A DNA stretch of 64,000 nt from Planctomycetota bacterium (lineage in GTDB: Bacteria > Planctomycetota > MHYJ01 > WSZJ01 > JACPWG01), in assembly GCA_016197205.1 (NCBI GenBank), contig JACPWG010000183.1, forward strand, positions 62,001 through 126,000, written 5' to 3'. The translations under genes and the position numbers were made by a program. The notes below the pieces were generated by a model. That model saw only the letters and a list, made by a program, of their open reading frames with translations, searched no databases and was not told where the DNA came from. Of the stretch, positions 50,063 through 56,852 are shown piece by piece. Within the stretch, counting starts at the first letter, position 1. The number at the start of each line of letters is the position of its first letter.

Positions 50063-50575
50063 TCAGCGGGGATTGAAGAGCGGGGCCGCCTTGCCGCGGA
50101 CCGAATGGACGGAGATCGGGCCGAGGCTGCGGCTATCGAACCCCACCTCGCCCCGGTAGTCGCCGAGGATGAAGTAGTGGTCGCGCGGGACCATGATCTC
50201 CGGGACGTCTTCGGAGGCGCGGCCCGACTCGCGAATGTAGTCCTCGCCGACGATTTGGCCGTTGATCTTCAGCTTCCCCTTTTCCATGGACACGCGTTCC
50301 CCGGGCAGCGCGATCAGCCTGCCCACGAAGCGCTGCCGCGGGTTTAGGGCGGAGTCGGAGAGGTATTCGTAGTGGAGGATGGTCCGCCGGACCTCCATGT
50401 TCTGGTTGGGGAGCCGCTCTTTCTCCAGGAAGTAGATGTAGCTGTCCTTGGGGATGAGCGGCATCATCTGCTCAGACTCGACCCTCGTGCAACTGTAGGT
50501 GCGAATCGCGTAGATGATCCCCCACAGGAGGAAAAACCCGCAGAGGTACTTGATGTACTTTTCGATGACCCACAT
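50063..50575 (-). CDS. Signal peptidase I-like (S26) protein lacking the catalytic dyad
   Basis: The 170-residue protein has an N-terminal transmembrane helix (YLCGFFLLWGIIYAI) and S26 boxes. These are VESEQMMPLIPKDSYIYF (box B), RFVGRLIALPGERV (box D) and ILGDYRGEVGFDSRSLGPI (box E). In active enzymes box B reads S-x-S-M-x-P and box D K-R-V-I-x-x-P-G-D; here the serine position before Met37 is Gln36 and the lysine position is Gly. The fold seems retained but Ser/Lys catalysis is not expected. It heads the operon with the TPR and zinc-ribbon proteins. Confidence 0.83.
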   Translation of the reverse strand: MWVIEKYIKYLCGFFLLWGIIYAIRTYSCTRVESEQMMPLIPKDSYIYFLEKERLPNQNMEVRRTILHYEYLSDSALNPRQRFVGRLIALPGERVSMEKGKLKINGQIVGEDYIRESGRASEDVPEIMVPRDHYFILGDYRGEVGFDSRSLGPISVHSVRGKAAPLFNPR

Positions 50576-50695
50576 GGCGGCCTCGCTCGCGGAAGAGGGG
50601 CGGTGTCGGTCAAGCGGGGGACCGGGGGGGCAACCTCCGTGCTCGCCATGCGCCAGAGAAGGGCAGCACGAACGGCGGAACCGACCGCGTGCCGG

Positions 50696-50723
50696 ATGCT
50701 AGCAGAAATTCCCCGGGAGTCAA
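50696..50723 (-). promoter_or_regulatory. Promoter of the signal-peptidase-like operon
   Basis: Minus-strand TTGACT (50723-50718), 16-base spacer, TAGCAT (50701-50696); about 115 bases upstream of the ATG at 50575. Confidence 0.6.
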
Positions 50724-50775
50724 GGAAAACGGGCGGCCTCGGATCGTCGCGGAGTGCTGCGGTCCGGGCATTTTG

Positions 50776-50803
50776 ATTGACTTCGGGGTGCCCGAGGTTA
50801 GAA
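50776..50803 (+). promoter_or_regulatory. Promoter of the amidohydrolase gene
   Basis: TTGACT (50776-50781), 16-base spacer, TAGAAT (50798-50803). The predicted transcription start, about 50810, is just ahead of the MITE-like element at 50827, so the element lies inside the transcribed leader. Confidence 0.65.
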
Positions 50804-50826
50804 TTTGACGGAGATCGGGATCGACA

Positions 50827-50992
50827 AGTACCGCTCCACGAAAGTCGGTGACCAATAGCCGAAGGCAAGTTCGGCCGCCCGCGAGGCGCGCGAGCGGGGC
50901 GTAGTGACGGAGAACTACGTCGAGCGAGCGCAACAAAGCGGGCGGGCGAAATCGCCCAGGAAATTGGCCACCCAATTCCGTGGGGCGGTACT
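50827..50992 (+). mobile_element. MITE-like element, copy A (166 bases)
   Basis: The element is bounded by imperfect inverted repeats (AGTACCGCTCCAC at the left, GTGGGGCGGTACT at the right). The reverse complement matches 62030-62195 over the same 166 bases with about 12 differences by my count. There is no coding capacity for a transposase. It lies between a promoter and the amidohydrolase coding region and supplies in-frame start codons (GTG 50904, TTG 50964). Confidence 0.8.
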
Positions 50993-51023
50993 AAGGAAAA
51001 GCAAGACGGATACGCCCGAGGAT

Positions 51024-52583
51024 TTGCGCCTTTTCGGCGGCCACGTGCACACCCTCGTGCCCGGGGCGCCGGTCGCCTCGGCACTCCAAATTCGCGCCGG
51101 CAGGATTGCGGCTCTCGGCGAGGATCGGGACCTCGGCCCGCCCGGCCCGGGTTGCCGAAGGATCGCCCTGGACGGAGCGACGGTGCTGCCCGGCTGGGTC
51201 GATGCGCACACCCACCTGCTCGGGTATGCGCGCAGCCGCCGGCAGGTCGACCTGAGCGGGACGCGGTCGGCGGCCGAGGTCGCACGGCGCATGGCCGGTG
51301 CGCCGGGTTCTGGCTGGCTGGTGGGCCGTGGCTGGGAGCGCCATGCTTGGGTCGACGCGGCCCCGCCCGACCGCGCCCTCCTGGACTCGATTTCCGAGGG
51401 CCGGCCGGCCCTCGCGATCGCCCACGACGGCCACCAGGGCTGGGCGAACAGCCTCGCCCTTGCCCAGGCAGGGATCGACGCGGGTACGCCCGATCCGCCC
51501 GGGGGAAAGATCGTCCACGCGCCCTCGGGCGAGCCGACCGGCCTCCTGCTCGAAAACGCGCTCGACCTCGTGGCGCGCCGGGTTGAGCGACCCTCCGCCG
51601 CGGAAGAGCGTGCGCTCCTGAGAGAGGCGCTGGGCCGCCTGGTCCGGCTCGGCCTCACGCGCGTCCACGACCTCGAAGATGGACGCGCGTTCGCGCACCT
51701 CCTGGCCCTGGAACAGGACGGGGAACTGCCGCTCCCCGTCGACTTTTTTTTCCCCGGAGAGCGGCTGGAGGAGTTGGAGCGGCTCGGGCTCGCCGCGGGC
51801 CTCGGGAACGAGCGGCTGCGGGTCGCCGGCGTCAAGTTCTTCCTGGACGGGACGCTCGGCGCGAGGACCGCGGCCATGCTCGCGCCGTACGAGCGCGACC
51901 CCGGGCACCAAGGCATGCTGCTCCTGGCCGCGGACGAGTTCCGCCTGCGCGCGGGGCGCGCGGCGGCCGCGGGCCTGCCCGTCGCGGTGCATTGCATCGG
52001 GGACCGGGCCGTTCGGACGGCGCTCGACGTGCTCGAGGGGTTGCCCCGCCTCCGGGCGCCCCACCGCATCGAGCACGCGCAGTGCGTGCACCCGGACGAC
52101 CTGCCCCGGTTCGCGCGGGCGCGGATCGTCCCCTCCATGCAGCCGGCGCAGCTCTTCCTGGACCTGGAGCCGGCGGAGCGCGAGTGGGGCGCCCGGGCAC
52201 GCTGGACGTATCCGTTCCGGAGCCTGCTCGCGACGGGCGCAGCGCCGGCCTTCGGGTCGGATTGCCCAGTGGAGGACCCGGATCCGAGGCGCGGGCTCTT
52301 CGCCGCGGTCGCGCGCCGCCAGGTCGATGGGACGCCGCGAGAGGGCTGGCACCCGGAAGAGGCCCTCTCGCTGCGGGAGGCGCTCTTCGCCTACAGCATC
52401 GGCGCGGCGGCCGCGGCCGGCGGTGCGGAAGGACCGAGTCGCGGCACGATGGCCGTGGGCGCGCGTGCGAATCTGGTCGTGCTTGAGCGCGATCCCTTCC
52501 TCGGCCCGACGTCGGACTTGCTGACGAACCCCGTCCTGCTGACCGTGATCGACGGCCGGGTCGCCCATTCCACTCTGGGGTAG
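51024..52583 (+). CDS. YtcJ-like metal-dependent amidohydrolase
   Basis: The protein (519 residues from TTG 51024) has an amidohydrolase-3 fold. Landmarks are LFGGHVHTLVPG, the metal-binding VDAHTHLLGY, the lysine strand KFFLDGTLGARTA, VHCIGDRAV, HRIEHAQC and the final Asp in FGSDCPVEDPDP. All ligands of the binuclear site are present. It hydrolyses an unknown amide or cyclic compound in the cytoplasm. The reading frame is open back into the MITE-like element, and no start with a well-placed Shine-Dalgarno exists between the element (ending 50992) and the domain. Translation may therefore begin at GTG 50904 or TTG 50964 inside the element; the start is the uncertain point, not the family. Confidence 0.87.
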   Translation: MRLFGGHVHTLVPGAPVASALQIRAGRIAALGEDRDLGPPGPGCRRIALDGATVLPGWVDAHTHLLGYARSRRQVDLSGTRSAAEVARRMAGAPGSGWLVGRGWERHAWVDAAPPDRALLDSISEGRPALAIAHDGHQGWANSLALAQAGIDAGTPDPPGGKIVHAPSGEPTGLLLENALDLVARRVERPSAAEERALLREALGRLVRLGLTRVHDLEDGRAFAHLLALEQDGELPLPVDFFFPGERLEELERLGLAAGLGNERLRVAGVKFFLDGTLGARTAAMLAPYERDPGHQGMLLLAADEFRLRAGRAAAAGLPVAVHCIGDRAVRTALDVLEGLPRLRAPHRIEHAQCVHPDDLPRFARARIVPSMQPAQLFLDLEPAEREWGARARWTYPFRSLLATGAAPAFGSDCPVEDPDPRRGLFAAVARRQVDGTPREGWHPEEALSLREALFAYSIGAAAAAGGAEGPSRGTMAVGARANLVVLERDPFLGPTSDLLTNPVLLTVIDGRVAHSTLG

Positions 52584-52858
52584 GCGCCCACGCAAGAATT
52601 CGATTACATTTTCGTGGATCGACCGGTGCCTGGGGGCGCGGGCCTCCGGCCCGCGCAGCGCGGCCCAGAGGGTCGCGCCCCCGGGAGCCTCGAGGCCCGG
52701 ATCTGCGCGGTTATTTTTGCGCGGGCGCCGGCGGCCGTTCGAAAAGGAACGGCCGCTTGCCTGGGTTCGCTCCCGTCGGCGCCGCGGAAGTCGAAAAAAA
52801 AGAACGTGCTGAGAAGCTGCAAGGCCCCTCTCCGGCTCCACCAGGAGTTGAATCGCCG
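52584..52858. other. Intergenic region with a GCGCGGGCC hairpin
   Basis: A perfect 9-base stem (52636-52644 and 52648-52656, loop of 3) lies 53 bases past the amidohydrolase stop. No T-run follows, so it is a poor intrinsic terminator and more likely a short repeat. An A8 tract (52795-52802) precedes the PilZ gene. No clear promoter is seen. Confidence 0.45.
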
Positions 52859-53452
52859 ATGACGACGCGTAAGACCGGCCGCCATGCGCCTCCCCCGCGC
52901 AGCGCGGCCATTCGACAAGGGCCGGACGGGCATGAACCGGGTTCGCGACGCTCCGACACGGCCCGGCGTGGGCAGGACACGTCACGACGCGGGCCGGAAG
53001 CGGCCCGCAAGGGCTCGGACACGGCCAGGCTCGACCTCGCCGCGTTCCCGGTCGTCGAGGCGGATGCGCCGGAGCCGCAAGTCGACGTCGCCGCCAAAGG
53101 GCACGCCCGCATCGAGGACCGCGACCTGCTCCTGTCGGACGTCCGGCAGTACTACCGGAAATGGAGCCGCCAGGAAGTGCTGGTCCCGAGCGAGATCGTC
53201 ATCCTCGTCGACGGCGAGAAGATCTTCGATCGCGGCGTCGCGCAGATCAAGGACATCAGCATGAAGGGGGCCCGGCTGAGCAAGATGCAGCTCAAGAAGA
53301 TGGTGCTCCCCATGAAGCCCTTCACGATCCGGTTGCGCTTCAGCGGCAAGCGGTACAAGGGCATCGCGGCGCTGTGCAAGCCGGTCCGTTTCGCGGGGCA
53401 GCGGGAATTCGAACTTGGGGTGGAGTTCCAGAACCTCTGGGTCGAAGTGTAG
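52859..53452 (+). CDS. PilZ domain protein
   Basis: The 197-residue product has a basic, disordered N-terminal 90 residues (RRSDTARRGQDTSRRG) and a PilZ-like beta-barrel from about residue 100. The barrel shows KWSRQEVLVPSEIVIL, then VAQIKDISMKGARLSK and a final ELGVEFQNL. The DxSxxG signature is present as DISMKG. The usual RxxxR motif is only loosely matched, so c-di-GMP binding is possible but not certain. AGGAG lies 11 bases before the ATG. The next gene begins 22 bases later, suggesting an operon. Confidence 0.78.
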   Translation: MTTRKTGRHAPPPRSAAIRQGPDGHEPGSRRSDTARRGQDTSRRGPEAARKGSDTARLDLAAFPVVEADAPEPQVDVAAKGHARIEDRDLLLSDVRQYYRKWSRQEVLVPSEIVILVDGEKIFDRGVAQIKDISMKGARLSKMQLKKMVLPMKPFTIRLRFSGKRYKGIAALCKPVRFAGQREFELGVEFQNLWVEV

Positions 53453-53474
53453 CACGCTGCCGCGGAGCGCGAAC

Positions 53475-56381
53475 ATGGACGAGACCGGTTCCAGGCCGGA
53501 AGGCGGGCAAGGCTCGCCGCCGGCGCCGCCAGAGGCCTCCGCCCCGGCGGCCTCGTGCGCGGTACCGGCTCCAACCCCGCTCACGCCCACGCCCACCTCG
53601 CCCACGGCGCCGTCGGCACCGGCTCCGACGGCACCGGCGGCCGAGACGCGGATCGAGACTTCGACGCCGCTTCTGCCGACCGCCTCTGACGGCGGGAGCA
53701 CGAGCGACTCGTCCCCTGTGGGTTCGGGACCGGCCGATCGCCGGACGGCCGGGCAGACCGAACCGCCGGCTGTTGCGGAAGGGCTGAGCACCAACGCGGC
53801 CCCGGAGCCGGCGCCCGCACCCGCGCCTCCCCTGTCGGCCTCGTCCACGCCGCCGCCGGTGCCGCAACCGCAGGCCCCTTCGGGGGCCGGGGCAGCGCGC
53901 ACGTCCGCCGGGCCGGCCTCGCCCGCGGGCGCAGTCAGTTTCGCGCAGGGACCCTCGACCGCGCCCGACCCGCGCGTCTCCGCCGGGCAAGGGCTCCGCA
54001 GCTACCTGATGATGGAAGGACTGCTCAGCGGAAGCGAGCCGGGGCAGCCGCGGGCCCTCGTCACGCCTCCGACGGCGGACACGTCGCCGCCTGTCCCCGC
54101 GGCGGTGGTTGCGCCGGAGACCCTGGGACGCGCCGCCGACCAAGCGACGTCGAGTGCGACCCGTGGGCAGGAGCCGGCCCCGCCCGTTTCGGCTCGAGTC
54201 GCGGGCGCACCCGCTTCGACCGCCGTCCGTCCCTTGCCGACTCCGGCGCGGCAGCAGGGACCCCCGCCCCCGCCTCCGCAGTCGCTCTCGACTCCGACGG
54301 CCGCGGCGCCCTCTGCGGCGCCCTTGGCAGCCGCGGGCCTCGCTCCCGCGACCTCGCGCCCCCCGGCGGGATCTCCGGACGAGAGCAACCGGCCGAAGGC
54401 GGCGCAGACGACGGCGCCGGGGCCGGCCCCGGCCCTTCAGCAGGTCTCAGAGGGCTCGTCGGCAACGCCGAATCCCGCGAGTCCCCCGAAGACCGCGCGT
54501 GCCGGTCGTTTTCCCACGCCCGCGCCGAGACTCTCGCCGCGCCCCGCGCAGACCCCCGCGCGACCCGCCGCCGCGCCTGAGCCGCCGGTCGCCGCGGCGT
54601 CCACGGGCTCACCCGCGCAGCCTTCGGCCGGGACCGTCGCGCCGCCCGTCGAGCGGACGCTGCCTCGGTACCTGCCTGCGGCCGCGGCGTCCGGGGTACC
54701 TCCGGCGCCGGCCATCGCGCCAGGAACGAAGGCCGGCAAGCCGCCGCTCGCCGCGGCGCCCGGCCTGCGGATCCGTCCGCTTCCGGTCCTTGTCGTGGGC
54801 GTCGTCCTCGCGGCCGTCGGCCTGGTCGCCTGGTTTTTCCACTCCGGGCCCGGCTCCCCCTCGCTTCCTCCGGGCCCCGGCGTGGGCCCCGCCGCGCCTC
54901 CGGCCGTAGTGCCGCCGCGGCAGCCCTTGTTCCCTCCCGATCGCGGCCCGGACGCGAAAGACCCGCACAAGCGCGGCGTCGCGCCCACGTCCTCCGGCCG
55001 TCCTGGCTCCGCGGCCCCCGCCGCCACCGTCGCGGAGGAAGCCGAAGAATCGCCTGAGGCGGCTCGCATCGTGGACGAGACGCAACGGCGCGACAAAGAG
55101 GACGAGAAGCGCTGGCTCGAGACGGCGAGACGACTCCTCGCCGAAGTGGAGGACCCATTCGCCGTCGCCCTGACCCTTGGGCCGGCCAAGGGCGGTACCG
55201 TCTTTCAGGTGTACGGCAGGCTTCCGTTTCCCGACGGGACGCCGGTCGAGGTGTCGCTCGCCTACCAGGGGCGCAGGATCCCCCTGGCGCAGCAGGTCGC
55301 ATCGAGCAAGAAGGGGTACTTCCGCGCGGTGACCGGTCCCTTGCCGACCCGGCTGCGCGTCCCAGCCGGGGTCTACACCGCGGAGGCCTGTTTTCGGCGC
55401 TCCCAGCTCGGGCCGGAGACGGCGCTGGCGAGCGAGCTGAAGCTCCCCGAGACCTGCATCCGGCGCCACTCGGCCTACGTCGGCGACGAGGCGCGCGAGC
55501 CCGAGGAGCGGGAGGCCCTCCTCGAGGCGGAGCTGGGCTGCGCGGCGGAGTTGCAAGCGCGCATCGATCGGTTGACGACCGCGCTCGCGTCGGCGGCCAA
55601 GGCGCGTACCCCGGACCTCGAGGCCTGGGGGGAGACCGTCACGCTCTGGCTCTCGGAGGCTTCGCAATTCCGAGGGCGTTTCCAGGAGCTGCGCGAGACG
55701 CAATTCGCGACGCGTTTCCTCCGGGAGGAGGACGAGCTGTCGACGGTGCTGGACGCGTTCGAGACCCTGGGTCGGACGGCCGGGGCCGAGGTCTTTCGCA
55801 AGGCCCGTCGTCCGGTGCCCGAGCCCTTCCTGGACCCGACCGGGGCGGAGCGACTGGTGCTCGCGCAGGACTTCGCGCGGGAGCTGCGGGGCCGACTCGC
55901 GGCGGCGGACGCCGCGCTGCGCCGGATGGGCGGCGTGCCCGCGTGGCAGTCGGTCGCGCGCGGCGCCAGGGCGCGGACGATCGCCCTCGCCCATCGCTCG
56001 TTGGCGGAACTGTTCCAGACCACCGGGTCCTTCGAGCGGCAGGACGCGCGTGCCGGCGCGGAGGAGTTCGGGCCGGCCGGTTACCGGCGCTGGATCTTCG
56101 AGTGGATGTCCCGCGTGGAGGATGCGACCCACGGGGATCGCGGGCTCGAGGCCGCGGCGCTGCCGGAGGGACAGCGCCAGGAGGGGCCGTTACTCCGGAA
56201 GGTCCTGGCGACGCTCCTGGAGCTGGGCAAGCTCGTAGCGAGCAAGGCCCTCGCCGCGCGGGGCGCGCCGGTGGACCCGGAGCTGACGCCCGTGTCCCGC
56301 ATGGACCCCGAGAAGGAGCGGGCGAAGCTCGACCAGGAGCTTGCCCGCCTCGCCGCCGCCTATGGACCGCCCGAGGAGTAG
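53475..56381 (+). CDS. Membrane protein with Pro/Ala-rich cytoplasmic region and LAYQGR-type domain
   Basis: The 968-residue protein has about 430 residues of Pro/Ala/Ser/Thr low complexity. A transmembrane helix follows at about 437-457 (LPVLVVGVVLAAVGLVAWFF), then a Pro-rich stalk, an Ig-like domain (TVFQVYGRLPFPDGTPVEVS, LAYQGRRI, RVPAGVYTAEACF; about 570-645) and a helical C-terminal domain of about 300 residues. The Ig-like plus helical pair recurs in the protein at 60353. The long disordered region on the cytoplasmic side suggests tethering or condensate formation (inference). It follows the PilZ gene by 22 bases. No family recognised. Confidence 0.75.
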   Translation: MDETGSRPEGGQGSPPAPPEASAPAASCAVPAPTPLTPTPTSPTAPSAPAPTAPAAETRIETSTPLLPTASDGGSTSDSSPVGSGPADRRTAGQTEPPAVAEGLSTNAAPEPAPAPAPPLSASSTPPPVPQPQAPSGAGAARTSAGPASPAGAVSFAQGPSTAPDPRVSAGQGLRSYLMMEGLLSGSEPGQPRALVTPPTADTSPPVPAAVVAPETLGRAADQATSSATRGQEPAPPVSARVAGAPASTAVRPLPTPARQQGPPPPPPQSLSTPTAAAPSAAPLAAAGLAPATSRPPAGSPDESNRPKAAQTTAPGPAPALQQVSEGSSATPNPASPPKTARAGRFPTPAPRLSPRPAQTPARPAAAPEPPVAAASTGSPAQPSAGTVAPPVERTLPRYLPAAAASGVPPAPAIAPGTKAGKPPLAAAPGLRIRPLPVLVVGVVLAAVGLVAWFFHSGPGSPSLPPGPGVGPAAPPAVVPPRQPLFPPDRGPDAKDPHKRGVAPTSSGRPGSAAPAATVAEEAEESPEAARIVDETQRRDKEDEKRWLETARRLLAEVEDPFAVALTLGPAKGGTVFQVYGRLPFPDGTPVEVSLAYQGRRIPLAQQVASSKKGYFRAVTGPLPTRLRVPAGVYTAEACFRRSQLGPETALASELKLPETCIRRHSAYVGDEAREPEEREALLEAELGCAAELQARIDRLTTALASAAKARTPDLEAWGETVTLWLSEASQFRGRFQELRETQFATRFLREEDELSTVLDAFETLGRTAGAEVFRKARRPVPEPFLDPTGAERLVLAQDFARELRGRLAAADAALRRMGGVPAWQSVARGARARTIALAHRSLAELFQTTGSFERQDARAGAEEFGPAGYRRWIFEWMSRVEDATHGDRGLEAAALPEGQRQEGPLLRKVLATLLELGKLVASKALAARGAPVDPELTPVSRMDPEKERAKLDQELARLAAAYGPPEE

Positions 56382-56852
56382 GACCGCGTACGGCTCGGCG
56401 ACGGAGCTCGGGTCGTGGTGCCCGAGCGAACGGACGCCGCAGCCGGCGGGCGTCGAGAAAAAAACAACAACCCGAACTGAGGCTGAGCTCGGCCGACGGC
56501 GGCAAATGGCTGGATCATGGCTCCGCCTCCCAGCCAGACGCGGGCGAGATTTGAAATTGGAGATTTGACTTTTTGCGATTTGAAATTCGGCCCGTCCGTG
56601 TGGGTCGAATGCGGGACTTTACCACAGAGACGCGGAGACGCAGAGGCCGGGCGCCGAGTCCAGCGTCCTCTACCGGCGATGCTCTCTGGCAACGCACGGA
56701 GAGATCGATTTTCGCTCCACTTCGGCTTGTTGAAAAAAAAGGTACGAGCTGCCGGTGCCCTCGAACGCCGGGGAAGAGCCGGGGGGGACCGGAGTGCTCC
56801 CGGTCGCTCGTTTCCCCGGAGCGCCGCCGCGCCGGCCATGAGGAGTCGACGA
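56382..56852. repeat. Intergenic region with dispersed repeats
   Basis: No gene is supported. It includes a tandem of GATTTGAAATT (56549-56559 and 56578-56588) in an AT-richer patch and the 26-base motif at 56621-56646, identical to the reverse complement of 19334-19359. There are two A7-8 tracts. A TCGAGAAAAAAACAAC patch near 56453-56468 is AT-rich but no promoter pair is clear. Confidence 0.75.

Noticed and set aside
52636-52656. Intrinsic terminator after the amidohydrolase gene
   Set aside because: The stem is perfect but no T-run follows on either strand, unlike the convincing terminator at 32962-33002.
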